From Bacteroidia bacterium (GTDB taxonomy: Bacteria; Bacteroidota; Bacteroidia; Bacteroidales; Paludibacteraceae): a DNA stretch of 64,000 nucleotides. The DNA is taken from NCBI GenBank assembly GCA_009929375.1, contig SAAO01000011.1:31856-95855 (forward strand), written 5' to 3'. The stretch's first letter is position 1. Every line of letters starts with the position of its first letter. The translations under genes were made by a program, and so were the position numbers. Below the pieces are notes generated by a model that saw nothing but the letters and a program-made list of their open reading frames with translations, was not told the origin of the DNA and did not search any database. This document shows positions 8,536 through 19,191 of the stretch, piece after piece.

Positions 8536-9480
8536 ATGTCAGTATTTACTGCCCCCTTCAAGGTTTTTTCAGGAACTAACAGTCGCTACTTAGCTGAAAA
8601 AATTTGTGAAAGCCTCAAATGTCCGCTCGGCAAAATGAAAATTGAGCACTTCTCCGATGGCGAGTTTTCAGTGTCTTACGAAGAGTCAATCCGTGGCCAG
8701 TACGTTTATCTTGTACAATCCACTTTCCCAAACTCCGACAATCTGATGGAATTACTATTGATGATTGATGCAGCTAAACGTGCATCGGCATACAAGGTAA
8801 TTGCTGTGATTCCGTATTTTGGTTGGGCCCGCCAGGACAGAAAAGACAAACCCCGTGTGTCAATTGCAGCCAAACTTATCGCCGATATGCTGAGCGTGGC
8901 TGGTGTAGACCGTGTGATTACTATGGATTTACACGCTGATCAGATTCAGGGCTTCTTTAATGTACCGGTCGACCATCTCTATGGCTCGACCATTTTTATA
9001 CCATTTATCAAATCGTTAGACACTGAAAATCTGGTTATTGCATCGCCGGACGTTGGTGGTTCGAAACGTGCAGGTTCGTACTCAAAACATTTGGGCGTGC
9101 CAATGGTACTTTGTCATAAAACACGCGAAAAAGCCAATGTAGTTGGCGAAATGACTATCATTGGAGATGTGGAAGGCAAAGATGTGATCATCACCGACGA
9201 TATGGTTGACACTGCAGGAACCCTTTGTATGGCGGCCGACCTAATGATGAAAAACGGTGCGAAAAGTGTACGCGCTATTGTAACTCACGGCGTAATGTCG
9301 GGTGCAGCCACACAAAGAGTAATGGACTCGGCTCTCAGCGAAATTGTATTTACAGATTCAATTCCTTTCGATTGCAAAAAATGCGACAAAGTTCGTATTC
9401 TTTCAATAGCCGATATGTTTGCCGACACCATTTACCGTGTACAGGAACATAAATCAATCAGCGAACAATATTTAATGTAA
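8536..9480 (+). CDS. prs: Ribose-phosphate pyrophosphokinase
   Basis: Makes PRPP from ribose 5-phosphate and ATP for nucleotide, histidine and NAD synthesis. The 314-residue length is usual for class I enzymes. The N-terminal part has FSDGE, and GWARQDRKDKPR forms the flexible ATP-binding loop. MDLHADQIQGFF is the divalent-cation/ATP region, and VIITDDMVDTAGT is the PRPP loop near residues 214-226. The gene is monocistronic, with its own promoter box and a strong terminator shared with the convergent helicase gene. Confidence 0.97.
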   Translation: MSVFTAPFKVFSGTNSRYLAEKICESLKCPLGKMKIEHFSDGEFSVSYEESIRGQYVYLVQSTFPNSDNLMELLLMIDAAKRASAYKVIAVIPYFGWARQDRKDKPRVSIAAKLIADMLSVAGVDRVITMDLHADQIQGFFNVPVDHLYGSTIFIPFIKSLDTENLVIASPDVGGSKRAGSYSKHLGVPMVLCHKTREKANVVGEMTIIGDVEGKDVIITDDMVDTAGTLCMAADLMMKNGAKSVRAIVTHGVMSGAATQRVMDSALSEIVFTDSIPFDCKKCDKVRILSIADMFADTIYRVQEHKSISEQYLM

Positions 9481-9503
9481 TAAATTAAATATCAGCATAA
9501 AAG

Positions 9504-9541
9504 AAACGGACAATCTTCAATTCTGAGGATTGTCCGTTTTC
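9504..9541. terminator. Bidirectional terminator between prs and uvrD
   Basis: A perfect 12-bp stem (9504-9515 with 9528-9539, AAACGGACAATC and its complement) has A-rich and T-rich flanks and lies between convergent genes. Confidence 0.85.
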
Positions 9542-9542
9542 A

Positions 9543-11849
9543 TTAAAGTAATTCGAGTTTTGCAAATTTCAGCAACAGACTTTTTTTACCTTTTTCACCG
9601 AAATCAATTTCAGCTTTTTCATTTCCATCCGTCACAGTTGTTTCCAGCACTTTTCCTATGCCAAAAACCGCATGCTTTACAAAGGCTCCCACTGGGAGAT
9701 TTTTGTTTTCGATAATTTGTTTTGAAGTTTGCAGATGGGCATCACCCACTTTTGTCAGATTCTTTCGGGGTTGCACGTAAGTATTTTCTACGGGACGGGG
9801 TTTAAAACTGTCGCGCTGAAAAGATTTACGTTCGAACTCAAAATCTTCATCCCAGTCCGCACTTTCTTTCCATCTTGTCTCAGGTCGCTCGGAAGGCGCA
9901 TCGAGATACTGAGGGTCAATATCACGAATAAAACGGCTTGGATTTGACATATTTGTTTTGCCATTTCGGAAACGCGTTTTCGAATAGCTGATAAAACAAA
10001 GCTCTTCTGCGCGTGTAATAGCCACATAAAACAAACGACGCTCCTCTTCGAGACTTCGATCGCTATCGAGCGAATAGGCTGAAGGAAACAAATCCTCTTC
10101 CATTCCCACAATAAAAACCGCTCTGAATTCCAAACCTTTGGCAGCATGCACAGTCATCATGGTTATCTTTTCAGATTCGCCATCGTCACCTGTATCCTGA
10201 TCGGTCAGCAATGAAACTTCCGAGAGAAAATCGGTCAGCAGAGCTGTTTCACCGGCTTTAGTTTTCTGTTCGCAAAACTCATGAACCGCCTTTAGTAATT
10301 CCTGCACGTTTTCCTGCCGGCTCATTGCTTCGGGCGATTTGTCCACATAAGTATCGTTTATAATTCCCGAAACCTTGACAATCTGCAACATAAGTTCATA
10401 TGCATTCAGCGTTTCGGTTTGTGCAGCAAACACACTTATCACCTTCCGGAAATTTGCCAATTTGGTTGCAGTACCGGCATTTACCTGTAAATTGTAGGCC
10501 AGCATGTCGTTCAACACATCCCAAACGCTCACAGCCTGAGTTCGGGCACAATCGAGAAGTTTAGCCACGGTTGTGTCGCCAATTCCGCGTGCAGGAACAT
10601 TTATAATGCGTTTCAGCGCTTCTTCATCGTTGTGATTCACAACCAAACGGCAATATGCAATCACATCTTTAATCTCTTTTCGCTGATAAAACGAAAGACC
10701 TCCGTAAATGCGATAAGGAATTCCTTTTTTACGAAGTGCTTCCTCAAGTACACGCGATTGCGAGTTGGTGCGATACAGAATTGCAATTTCCTTATAACTG
10801 AAATTCTGACTGAATTTCAGATGATTGATATTTTCTGCCACCACAACACCTTCTTCAAGGTCGGTAAAAGTGTTCAGAATTTTTATCGGTTTACCCGTTT
10901 CCTTTTCCGAAAAAACGGTTTTACGTATTTGCTCTGAATTTTTATCAATCAAACTGTTAGCCGCATTTACAATATTCTGAGTCGAACGGTAGTTTTGCTC
11001 CAGCTTGAAAACCTGCGTATTTGTGTATGAGTTTCTGAACTTCAGAATATTGTCAATATTCGCCCCACGAAACGAATAAATACTTTGCGCATCGTCGCCC
11101 ACCACACATATTCGCTGATGTTCTTCCGACAATTTCCTGACAATCAAATACTGAGCAAAATTTGTATCCTGATACTCATCAACTAAAATGTAAGAAAATG
11201 CATCGCGGTATTTTTGCAACACATCAGGTCTGTTTCGAAACAAAAGATTTGTTTGCAGCAACAAATCGTCGAAGTCCATAGCATCGGCCTGTTTGCAACG
11301 TTGCGAATAAATCTCGTAAATATCAACCAACCGTGGCATTTTGCTGTAAAGATCGGCTTTTGCCAAATCAGCATTTGTACGATAAGTTTCGGGTGTAATC
11401 AGATTATTTTTAGCAAATGAAATTCGGGCGTGTACCTGACTAGCTTTGTATTGCTTTTCGTCAAGTTTCAAATCCTTTATAATACTTTTAATCAAACTGT
11501 TCGAATCAGAAGAATCGTAAATACTGAAATTTTTCGAAAAATCGGTTTTATCGGCTTCAGCGCGCAGAATTCTGGAAAATACAGAGTGAAAAGTACCCAT
11601 CCAAAGATAGCGGGCTGTTTTTTCGCCAACCATCGAAGCGATTCGTTCCTTCATTTCGCGGGCTGCTTTATTGGTAAAAGTAAGTGCCAGAATGGAGGTC
11701 GGGTGAATGCCTTTTTTGAGCAGATATGCAATTTTATATGTCAGCACACGCGTTTTTCCCGATCCGGCACCCGCAATTACAAGCGAAGCTCCATCGATAT
11801 ATTCCACCGCCTTGCGCTGACTTTCGTTCAGTTCGTTTAAAAATTCCAT
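9543..11849 (-). CDS. pcrA: UvrD/PcrA-type ATP-dependent DNA helicase
   Basis: A superfamily 1A 3'-5' helicase for DNA repair and replication-fork upkeep. I use the Met at 11849 (MEFLNELNESQRKAVEY, 768 residues), because family members begin there; a start nine codons further upstream is possible. Motifs in order: Q motif LNESQRKAV, Walker A AGAGSGKT (26-33), Walker B VDEYQDTN, QNYRST, VHAAKGLEF and VAITRA. The C-terminus (VKHAVFGIGKVL to KLELL) is the Tudor-like tail that PcrA/UvrD uses to contact RNA polymerase. UvrD and PcrA are not separable from sequence alone. Confidence 0.94.
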   Translation of the reverse strand: MEFLNELNESQRKAVEYIDGASLVIAGAGSGKTRVLTYKIAYLLKKGIHPTSILALTFTNKAAREMKERIASMVGEKTARYLWMGTFHSVFSRILRAEADKTDFSKNFSIYDSSDSNSLIKSIIKDLKLDEKQYKASQVHARISFAKNNLITPETYRTNADLAKADLYSKMPRLVDIYEIYSQRCKQADAMDFDDLLLQTNLLFRNRPDVLQKYRDAFSYILVDEYQDTNFAQYLIVRKLSEEHQRICVVGDDAQSIYSFRGANIDNILKFRNSYTNTQVFKLEQNYRSTQNIVNAANSLIDKNSEQIRKTVFSEKETGKPIKILNTFTDLEEGVVVAENINHLKFSQNFSYKEIAILYRTNSQSRVLEEALRKKGIPYRIYGGLSFYQRKEIKDVIAYCRLVVNHNDEEALKRIINVPARGIGDTTVAKLLDCARTQAVSVWDVLNDMLAYNLQVNAGTATKLANFRKVISVFAAQTETLNAYELMLQIVKVSGIINDTYVDKSPEAMSRQENVQELLKAVHEFCEQKTKAGETALLTDFLSEVSLLTDQDTGDDGESEKITMMTVHAAKGLEFRAVFIVGMEEDLFPSAYSLDSDRSLEEERRLFYVAITRAEELCFISYSKTRFRNGKTNMSNPSRFIRDIDPQYLDAPSERPETRWKESADWDEDFEFERKSFQRDSFKPRPVENTYVQPRKNLTKVGDAHLQTSKQIIENKNLPVGAFVKHAVFGIGKVLETTVTDGNEKAEIDFGEKGKKSLLLKFAKLELL

Positions 11850-12046
11850 GATTAAAATTCTTCTTTTGATAAGCATTTCCGGAAATTAAACCCGAAAATC
11901 ATGAGCACACAAAATTAGTAAATAGATTTGTTTTCTCCTCAATAATCTTTTCAACAACTTTTATTCACCAAAAATCTATATATTTGCATGACAATCAGCG
12001 CTGTTAAAATAGCGCGTATTTCATTTACAATAAAACAGACACTATA

Positions 12047-12601
12047 ATGCAGATATTGAGTAAATGGCTTTTGAAAACAGCCGGCTGGAAAGTTATCGTA
12101 AAAGTTGATGAGCCTGCCCAAAGCGTAATTTGTGTGGCACCGCATACCAGCAACTGGGATTTTCTGATTGGTAAACTGGCATATTGGTCGCTGGGTCGTA
12201 AGGCATCGTTTCTGATAAAAAAATCCTGGTTTTTCTTCCCGATGGGATATTTGTTCGATGCTATGGGTGGCGTACCTGTCGATCGTTCGCGCAACACATC
12301 GGTTACTCAGATTATGGCCGAGGAATTCAGCCGCCGTGAGCAGTTTCACTTAGCCATTACGCCCGAAGGCACGCGTAGCCTGGTTCCCAAATGGAAAATG
12401 GGATTTTACCATATTGCTGTGAGCGCAAAAGTTCCTATTCAGATTGCATGTCTCGACTATGCAAAAAAAGAAGTTTTCATAGAAGCCCTCTTCTACCCTA
12501 CAGGCGACGAGGCGGCTGATATTGAAAAAATTCAGTCGTATTACAAAAATGTAAGTGCTCGTTTCCCTGAAAAATTTAATCTTTCGGCACAAAACAGCTA
12601 A
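12047..12601 (+). CDS. Lysophospholipid acyltransferase family protein (PlsC-like)
   Basis: A 184-residue acyltransferase-fold protein. The catalytic HX4D motif is present as PHTSNWD near residue 32, and the second signature EGTR occurs in TPEGTRS near 105. A central basic/aromatic stretch, KKSWFFFPMGYLF, suits membrane association. PlsC-like enzymes acylate lysophosphatidate or related acceptors at the inner membrane. It is shorter than PlsC proper and close to the small Bacteroidota '1-acyl-glycerol-3-phosphate acyltransferase-like' group, so the substrate is unknown. It is monocistronic, between the helicase and rimP. Confidence 0.85.
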   Translation: MQILSKWLLKTAGWKVIVKVDEPAQSVICVAPHTSNWDFLIGKLAYWSLGRKASFLIKKSWFFFPMGYLFDAMGGVPVDRSRNTSVTQIMAEEFSRREQFHLAITPEGTRSLVPKWKMGFYHIAVSAKVPIQIACLDYAKKEVFIEALFYPTGDEAADIEKIQSYYKNVSARFPEKFNLSAQNS

Positions 12602-12692
12602 ATACAGTTCAGTCAATACATTTGCTAAATTGATTATAAGGCATTTTTATATCAAAAACACATAATTATTTGTCGGTTAAAGAATTATTTTG

Positions 12693-12700
12693 TATTTTTG
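12693..12700 (+). promoter_or_regulatory. Promoter of the rimP-nusA-infB operon
   Basis: The -7 box TATTTTTG has a TTTG element at 12669-12672, a spacing of 20 nt. The predicted transcript starts near 12706. Confidence 0.7.
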
Positions 12701-12722
12701 CAACCGGTTAGAAAAAAGATGG

Positions 12723-12740
12723 AGGGGACAGCAGTCCCCT
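12723..12740 (+). promoter_or_regulatory. Leader hairpin ahead of rimP
   Basis: AGGGGAC-AGCA-GTCCCCT is a perfect 7-bp stem with a 4-nt loop. It lies in the predicted 5' leader, 24 nt before the rimP start, and no T-run follows, so it is not a simple terminator. It may tune translation or protect the mRNA end. Confidence 0.6.
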
Positions 12741-12763
12741 TCGTTGTTAATTCAACATTAGAA

Positions 12764-13231
12764 ATGATATTAAAAAATACTGTAAATCAAATAATTGAGT
12801 CATATTTAGCCTCAACTGAGTACTATCTTGTTGATCTGAAAATCAGCAACGATAACAAAATTCAGATTGAGATTGACTCTTTCGACGGAGTTTCTATTGA
12901 TTTTTGTGTAGCACTCAGCCGTCACATCGAATCGGAACTGAATCGCGACGAAGAAGATTTCGAACTCGAAGTAAGTTCAGCCGGACTCACAGAGCCATTC
13001 AAAGTACTGAAACAATACGAAAAAAACATTGGTAACGAAGTAGAAGTGCTCACTACAGATGGAAAGAAATTAAGTGGAATACTCAGTGCTGCCAATTCAG
13101 AATTTTTCAGTCTGGAAATTGAAAAATCCGTGAAACCCGAAGGTGCCAAACGTAAAATGACCATCACCGAAACGCTGGATTTTAATTACAACGATATTAA
13201 ATATACAAAATACATTATCAGATTCAAATAA
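12764..13231 (+). CDS. rimP: Ribosome maturation factor RimP
   Basis: RimP binds free 30S subunits and helps 16S rRNA and S12 assemble. I start at the Met at 12764 (MILKNTVNQIIES, 155 residues). The frame is open further upstream, but that part runs through the leader hairpin and lacks family similarity. Signatures are EIDSFDGVSIDFCVALSR and FELEVSSAGL in the N-terminal domain, then an SH3-like C-terminal domain from about residue 90 (VEVLTTDGKKLSG). It is the first gene of the rimP-nusA-infB operon; nusA starts 4 nt after its stop. Confidence 0.93.
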   Translation: MILKNTVNQIIESYLASTEYYLVDLKISNDNKIQIEIDSFDGVSIDFCVALSRHIESELNRDEEDFELEVSSAGLTEPFKVLKQYEKNIGNEVEVLTTDGKKLSGILSAANSEFFSLEIEKSVKPEGAKRKMTITETLDFNYNDIKYTKYIIRFK

Positions 13232-13235
13232 AGCC

Positions 13236-14492
13236 ATGAGCAAAAAAGAAACAATAAATTTGATCGATACCTTTTCGGAATTCAAGGAACTGAAAAGCAT
13301 TGACAGAAGCACACTTATCAGCGTTATGGAAGAGTCGTTCCGGAATGTGATCACTAAAATGTTCGGCTCCGACGAAAACTATGATGTGATTATCAACCCC
13401 GACAAAGGCGACTTCGAAATTTATCGTAACCGTACGGTAGTTGAAGATGACGAACTGGAAGATCCGAATCTGGAAATTTCACTTTCGGAAGCTAAAAAGA
13501 TCGACGAAGATTATGAAGTTGGCGAAGAAGTAACCGACCCGGTTGACTTTCTTGGTTTCGGACGTCGTGCCATTCTGACTTTGCGCCAGACACTTTCGTC
13601 GAAAATTCTTGAACTTCAAAAAGATAGTGTATTTACAAAATACAGCGAAAAAGTGGGTCAGATTGTAAGTGCTGAACTTTATCAGATCTGGAAAAAAGAA
13701 ATGCTCCTGATCGACGATGAAGGAAATGAGCTTTATCTGCCTAAATCTGAGCAAATCCCTTCAGACTTCTATCGCAAAGGCGACACTGTAAGAGCAGTTG
13801 TGGCTATGGTGGAAAACAAAAACAACAATCCGAAAATTATTCTTTCGCGTATTTCACCCGTTTTCCTCGAAAGACTTTTCGAACTCGAGGTTCCAGAAAT
13901 TCACGAAGGATTAATCACTATAAAGAAAATTGCACGTATGCCGGGCGAAAGAGCCAAAGTGGCTGTAGAATCGTACGACGACCGTATTGATCCTGTAGGT
14001 GCTTGTGTAGGTGTTAAAGGTTCACGTATTCACGGTATTGTACGCGAATTGCGCAACGAAAACATCGATGTAATAAACTATACAAACAATGTAAGTCTGT
14101 TTATTTCCAGAGCTTTAAGTCCTGCCAAAATTTCGTCGATCCGCCTCAACGAAACCGATAAAAAAGCTGAAATTTATCTTCGTCCCGAAGAAGTTTCACA
14201 GGCTATTGGTAAAGGTGGTCTGAATATTAAACTGGCAAGCATGCTCACCGGATATACGCTCGATGTATTCCGCGATATTGACGAAAACGAAGAAATTGAA
14301 GATATCTACCTCGATGAATTCAGCGACGAAATTGACCAGTGGGTTATCGATGCACTTAAAGCAATTGGTTGCGATACAGCTAAGAGTGTACTGGCAGTGC
14401 CACGTGCCGACCTTATCCGTCGTACCGACCTCGAGGAAGAAACCATTGATGAACTTATCGAAATACTGAAAGCCGAGTTCGAAGAAGAATAA
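13236..14492 (+). CDS. nusA: Transcription termination/antitermination factor NusA
   Basis: NusA binds RNA polymerase and RNA to modulate pausing, termination and antitermination. The 418 residues include the N-terminal polymerase-binding domain (about 1-130), an S1 domain (about 135-205), then tandem KH domains with GACVGVKGSRI and AIGKGGLNIKLA. A C-terminal helix-hairpin segment, LEEETIDELIEIL, is also present. It sits in the classical order between rimP and infB. Confidence 0.97.
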   Translation: MSKKETINLIDTFSEFKELKSIDRSTLISVMEESFRNVITKMFGSDENYDVIINPDKGDFEIYRNRTVVEDDELEDPNLEISLSEAKKIDEDYEVGEEVTDPVDFLGFGRRAILTLRQTLSSKILELQKDSVFTKYSEKVGQIVSAELYQIWKKEMLLIDDEGNELYLPKSEQIPSDFYRKGDTVRAVVAMVENKNNNPKIILSRISPVFLERLFELEVPEIHEGLITIKKIARMPGERAKVAVESYDDRIDPVGACVGVKGSRIHGIVRELRNENIDVINYTNNVSLFISRALSPAKISSIRLNETDKKAEIYLRPEEVSQAIGKGGLNIKLASMLTGYTLDVFRDIDENEEIEDIYLDEFSDEIDQWVIDALKAIGCDTAKSVLAVPRADLIRRTDLEEETIDELIEILKAEFEEE

Positions 14493-14566
14493 TTGTATTG
14501 CACAATTTTGTTCTCTGAATTTTCTGCTAACTATTATTTCAAAAATAAAATACTTTTACAAAATAT

Positions 14567-17557
14567 ATGTCCATAAGATTAAGTAAAGCCTGCAAAGATT
14601 TAAATGTCGGATTATCAACCGCCATTGAGTTTCTGGCAAAAAAAGGTCATAAATTATCCGCCGATCCAAACCTGAAATTGTCGGATGATCTTCATCTTTT
14701 ACTTGCTAAAGAATTTAACAAAGATATGGCTCTGAAAATGGAATCAGAGCGATTGAGCCAGGAACGTCATCTGAAAGAAAAAGCAGGTACTGTAGCTTTG
14801 GAAGGTTATATTCAGGCTAAACCGGTTGAGAAACCCGTTGAAACCATCAAAACAACGATACCGAAAGACCAAATGCCACATATCAAGGCTGTGGGTCAAA
14901 TCGATCTCGATGCTATCAATAAACCTGCTGAGCACAAAAAAGAACCTATAAAAGAAACTCCTGTTCAGGAAACAAAAGCAGAAACTGCTCCCACACCTGC
15001 TCCTGCTCCAGAAAAAGCTGAGCCTAAAGTTATTGTGGAAGAAAAACCGGTTACTGTAAAAGAGGAAGTTAAACCTGTTCCGGTAAGTCCTGAAATTAGT
15101 GAACCTGTAGTTTCCGAAGTAAAACCGGAAAAACCTGTTGAAACTAAAAAACCTGTTGAAAAAGCGAAACCTGAGGTTACTGAAATTCCAAAACCGGAAA
15201 AATCAGAACCAAAAGCCGAAGTAAAACAACCCGAAAAGCCTGTCGTAAAAGTACAAGCTGAAGTCGAAGAAGTTGCAGCCAGTGAAGAGGACGAAATTTT
15301 CACTCTGAGCCGTCCTGTAATGGAAAAAGGTCCCGTGGTTGTTGGTACTATCGATCTGAATTTGCTGAATCAGAGCACGCGTCCAAAGCCTAAAACAAAA
15401 GAGCAGAAGAAAAAAGAGCGCGAAGAAAAAAGCAAAGTACAAGGCGACAACAAAAAGGTCGTTACAGCAGCTGATGCAGCAGCGAACAAAAAGAAAAAGA
15501 GAGAAAGATTCACCAATCAAAAGGTGGACATAAATAAAGTACAGCAACAATCAGGAGGAAGTACATTAGCACAACCTAAAAAAGCTGTACCCGGACAGGC
15601 TAATGCCAAAACGCCGAAAGATAAAAATCGTAAACCACTGAAAACAGTTGTAAACGAGGAAGAAGTACAGAAACAAATTAAAGAAACACTTGCCCGTTTG
15701 GCCGGTGGTAATAAAAAGGGTAAAGGCGCAAAATATCGTCGCGACAAACGCGAGAATGTGAATGCCCGTCAGCAGGAACTTGCTCAGCGTGAACACGATG
15801 AGGAAAGCATCCTGAAACTTACCGAATTCGTTACTGTAAGCGAACTTGCAGTAATGATGGATGTAAGTGTGAATCAGGTTATCGCTACCTGTATGAGCAT
15901 TGGCATGATGGTTTCTATTAACCAACGTCTTGATGCCGAAACAATTAATATCGTAGCTGAAGAATTCGGATTTACAACTCAGTTTGTAAGTGCCGATGTG
16001 GTAGAAGCTATCGGACAGGATGAACCTGACAGCGAGGAAGATTTACTGCCACGCGCTCCGATTGTGACTGTAATGGGTCACGTTGACCATGGTAAAACTT
16101 CGTTGCTCGACTATATCCGTAAAACCAACGTAATTGCCGGAGAAGCCGGAGGTATTACACAGCATATCGGTGCATACAATGTAAAACTTGAAAATGGTCA
16201 GCGTATCACATTCCTCGACACTCCTGGTCACGAAGCATTTACTGCCATGCGTGCACGTGGAGCCAAGGTTACGGATATCGCGATTATTATTGTAGCTGCC
16301 GACGACAATGTGATGCCACAAACCATCGAAGCTATAAATCACGCTTCTGCAGCTAATGTACCTATGATTTTTGCCATCAACAAGGTGGATAAACCGGGAG
16401 CAAATCCTGAAAAAATCAAGGAAACGCTTGCTAATATGAATTACCTGGTGGAAGACTGGGGTGGAAAATATCAGTCGCAGGATATTTCAGCTAAACAGGG
16501 TATGGGAATTGCTGAACTGCTCGAAAAAGTTTTGCTTGAAGCAGAATTGCTCGAACTGAAAGCCAATCCGAATAAACGTGCTGTAGGTTCTGTTATTGAA
16601 TCTTCGCTTGACAAAGGTCGTGGTTTTATCTCTACTGTCCTGATCGAAAGCGGAACTCTTCGTCAGGGTGATGTGGTTCTGGCCGGAACACATCATGGTA
16701 AAGTAAAAGCCATGTTTAACGAACGTAATCAGCGTATCAAGGAAGCACGTCCTGCTGAGCCGGTTTTGATTCTTGGATTGAACGGTGCTCCTCAGGCTGG
16801 TGACAATTTCAATGTGATGGCTACCGAACAGGAAGCACGCGACATTGCCAACAAACGTGAACAATTGCAACGCGAACAAAGTCTTCGTACCAAGAAACAC
16901 TTTACGCTCGATGAACTTGGTCGTCGTATTGCCCTTGGTGACTTTAAAGAACTCAATATCATTGTCAAAGGTGACGTGGATGGTTCAGTGGAAGCGCTTG
17001 CCGACTCACTGCTGAAACTGTCAACTGAGAATATTCAGATCAACGTAATTCACAAAGCTGTGGGAGCAATTTCCGATTCGGACATTCTTTTGGCAGCTGC
17101 GTCGAACGCTATTATCTGTGGTTTCCAGGTTCGTCCAACTTCGTCAGCCCGCAAAATGGCCGAAAAAGAAGAAATCGATGTTCGTTTGTACTCAATTATT
17201 TACGACGCTATCGAAGAAATCAAATCGGCTATGGAAGGTATGCTTTCGCCCGAAATCAAAGAAGAAATCACAGCTACTGTGGAAGTACTCGAAGTATTCA
17301 AAATCACGAAAGTGGGTACAGTGGCCGGTTGTTTGGTGCGCGAAGGAAAAATCAAACGAAGCAACAAGATTCGTATCATTCGCGATGGCATCGTAGTTTA
17401 CTCAGGCGAACTCGACTCGCTCAAACGATTCAAGGATGATGTAAAAGAAGTGGGTACAAACTACGAGTGTGGTTTGAACATCAAGAATTACAACGACCTG
17501 CGCATCGGCGATATGATTGAAAGTTACGAAGAAACTGAAGTTAAGAAAACCCTGTAA
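14567..17557 (+). CDS. infB: Translation initiation factor IF-2
   Basis: IF-2 is the GTPase that delivers initiator tRNA to the 30S subunit and drives subunit joining. At 996 residues it has a short N-terminal IF2_N fold (residues 1-50) and a long low-complexity linker of Pro, Glu, Lys and Val (about 80-390). A second IF2_N-like fold is near 425. The G domain carries [17 protein letters not shown] and NKVD, followed by domains II-IV. It ends the rimP-nusA-infB operon 74 nt after nusA and is followed by a strong terminator. Confidence 0.98.
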   Translation: MSIRLSKACKDLNVGLSTAIEFLAKKGHKLSADPNLKLSDDLHLLLAKEFNKDMALKMESERLSQERHLKEKAGTVALEGYIQAKPVEKPVETIKTTIPKDQMPHIKAVGQIDLDAINKPAEHKKEPIKETPVQETKAETAPTPAPAPEKAEPKVIVEEKPVTVKEEVKPVPVSPEISEPVVSEVKPEKPVETKKPVEKAKPEVTEIPKPEKSEPKAEVKQPEKPVVKVQAEVEEVAASEEDEIFTLSRPVMEKGPVVVGTIDLNLLNQSTRPKPKTKEQKKKEREEKSKVQGDNKKVVTAADAAANKKKKRERFTNQKVDINKVQQQSGGSTLAQPKKAVPGQANAKTPKDKNRKPLKTVVNEEEVQKQIKETLARLAGGNKKGKGAKYRRDKRENVNARQQELAQREHDEESILKLTEFVTVSELAVMMDVSVNQVIATCMSIGMMVSINQRLDAETINIVAEEFGFTTQFVSADVVEAIGQDEPDSEEDLLPRAPIVTVMGHVDHGKTSLLDYIRKTNVIAGEAGGITQHIGAYNVKLENGQRITFLDTPGHEAFTAMRARGAKVTDIAIIIVAADDNVMPQTIEAINHASAANVPMIFAINKVDKPGANPEKIKETLANMNYLVEDWGGKYQSQDISAKQGMGIAELLEKVLLEAELLELKANPNKRAVGSVIESSLDKGRGFISTVLIESGTLRQGDVVLAGTHHGKVKAMFNERNQRIKEARPAEPVLILGLNGAPQAGDNFNVMATEQEARDIANKREQLQREQSLRTKKHFTLDELGRRIALGDFKELNIIVKGDVDGSVEALADSLLKLSTENIQINVIHKAVGAISDSDILLAAASNAIICGFQVRPTSSARKMAEKEEIDVRLYSIIYDAIEEIKSAMEGMLSPEIKEEITATVEVLEVFKITKVGTVAGCLVREGKIKRSNKIRIIRDGIVVYSGELDSLKRFKDDVKEVGTNYECGLNIKNYNDLRIGDMIESYEETEVKKTL

Positions 17558-17573
17558 TATCGGGTAGTTACCA

Positions 17574-17620
17574 TAAAAAATCAGGCTGCAAAAGAAACTC
17601 TTTTGCAGCCTGATTTTTTA
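17574..17620. terminator. Bidirectional terminator after infB
   Basis: A perfect 14-bp stem (17581-17594 with 17600-17613, TCAGGCTGCAAAAG and its complement) is flanked by A-run and T-run, between convergent genes. Confidence 0.88.
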
Positions 17621-17634
17621 TATATACTAAATTA

Positions 17635-18894
17635 CTAATTCGATTGTCTACTCCTCAGCAAATTTACCACGCCTTTCTTTTTATATTCTTTGCCATCAGT
17701 ACCCACAGCCTCAATCAAATACACATAACCTCCCGTAGCAGCTTCGCGTCCGTTAATGCGACCGTCCCAACCTTTCTGAGGATCGTCCCAGCTAAATACT
17801 CTCCTGCCCCAGCGATTGAAAATCCAGCCTTTGAAACTGGCCAGCGAACGATAAGCCACACGAAATTCATCGTTTATATTATCACCATTCGGGGTAAATA
17901 CTGAAGGAACCTGAAGTTCAGAATCCGACATCTTAACTTCAACTGAGTCCATATACAAACATTTTGCATTACTTGCGGTCAAACGAACCTTATAATTGCC
18001 CGATTCGCTGAAAGTATAGCGTTGATCCTGATCGTTGCGTACAAAAAGCAACTGATTGTCTTTGAAAATTTCCCAGCGATAAAACTGAGCTACAGGAATA
18101 TTGGCATTGCTCTTGAAAAAAACTTCGAGTGGCGCAGAACCCTCAAGCGTTGTGGCTACCGAAGGTCGCTGATCTTCATTGAGTTCATTTCGCGTTGTAG
18201 CAGTACTTGTAATATGCGCTTCCACGGCCTGAGCTGTATAAAAATCACTTTCCAAGCGCACCGGAGTACGGCCTAGACCATCTGCAAACTGATCACCTTC
18301 AATAACGAAACGGGTATCACAAAGCGGAGGTTCATTTATATAAATTTCATTATCAGGCAGTTTTATCGTTTTTTCAATTTCCTTGTCGCTCCATTCTGTG
18401 CCCCACTCTTTTGACTGATATTTTAGTTTAAACTCTCTGTCGATCTTATATGAAACGCCTTCCGGTGTTTTATATCTCATTTCAGGAATGGTACCTAAAG
18501 GAATTAAAGTCAGTCCTTCACATTCATTATCCTGAACTGCAGCGGGCACCAGCGAATTCAAAACCGGCAAATAATTTACATAATCGAGCACCCAAATGGT
18601 AGCCGTTTTCACACCATCAACTTCGAGAATATAGCCTGTGGCATCTTCCACATTAAAATTCTCATCCTGATTGCTAACAGGATTCAGCTGATCAGTAAAT
18701 TTATACCAGTTAACCGAGTTATAAGTACCATTATACTTCAACGAAGCATTATTATCTATACCATTATAAATAATCAGATAATCGATTCCGGTATATTTTT
18801 TATGGAAAGTCAAAGCCTGACCACCTACAGTGATCTGAGCCATTAACTCTATGGTAATAAAAAGAATAGCTGCAATAAGTGCAATGCGTTTCAT
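17635..18894 (-). CDS. T9SS type B sorting-domain protein with PKD-like domain
   Basis: A 419-residue exported protein. An N-terminal signal peptide (MKRIALIAAILFITIELMAQ) is followed by about 220 residues with no recognisable fold. A PKD-like domain covers about 235-320 (LEGSAPLEVFFKSNA, YTFSESGNYKVRLTASN). The C-terminal CHU/gliding-motility type domain runs about 330-415 (VPSVFTPNGDNINDEF, IFNRWGRRVF, WDGRINGREAATGGYVY). That domain is the type B signal for the type IX secretion system. It diverges from the LysM protein. Secretion is well supported; the role is unknown, perhaps envelope-associated adhesion. Confidence 0.87.
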   Translation of the reverse strand: MKRIALIAAILFITIELMAQITVGGQALTFHKKYTGIDYLIIYNGIDNNASLKYNGTYNSVNWYKFTDQLNPVSNQDENFNVEDATGYILEVDGVKTATIWVLDYVNYLPVLNSLVPAAVQDNECEGLTLIPLGTIPEMRYKTPEGVSYKIDREFKLKYQSKEWGTEWSDKEIEKTIKLPDNEIYINEPPLCDTRFVIEGDQFADGLGRTPVRLESDFYTAQAVEAHITSTATTRNELNEDQRPSVATTLEGSAPLEVFFKSNANIPVAQFYRWEIFKDNQLLFVRNDQDQRYTFSESGNYKVRLTASNAKCLYMDSVEVKMSDSELQVPSVFTPNGDNINDEFRVAYRSLASFKGWIFNRWGRRVFSWDDPQKGWDGRINGREAATGGYVYLIEAVGTDGKEYKKKGVVNLLRSRQSN

Positions 18895-19087
18895 GAAAAT
18901 GAGAATTAGCGTAAGTAAATATACATGGTTTCAGGAACATATTTTGTGAACCGATAATATGTCTTAATCTAATATAATCAGCACATTAAACCGGAAATCA
19001 TTCTTAACTGCAAATGTACATCTTTCTTATCAAAAATGAAAATTTGCTGATTATAATGTTAAATTCAATTGTTCAGCATATTTTTTG

Positions 19088-19095
19088 TACATTTG
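19088..19095 (+). promoter_or_regulatory. -7 promoter box for the LysM gene
   Basis: TACATTTG fits TAnnTTTG, 97 nt upstream of the start codon. The 297-nt gap between the divergent genes holds nothing else I can support. Confidence 0.5.
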
Positions 19096-19191
19096 CATGT
19101 AGTAAATGGTTAAACAATTACGTTCAAAAAAAATTATTCTAAATGCACAAGTTATCAACGTGCAAGTCAATTAATTATTGTTTCGCTCATT

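Noticed and set aside
9788..10147. 119-residue minus-strand frame
   Set aside because: Alternative frame of the helicase gene on the same strand; the helicase motifs lie in the other frame.
14965..15303. Ser/Thr/Gly-rich open frame on the minus strand
   Set aside because: It is the antisense of the Pro/Glu/Lys-rich linker of IF-2; low-complexity composition and no start signal.
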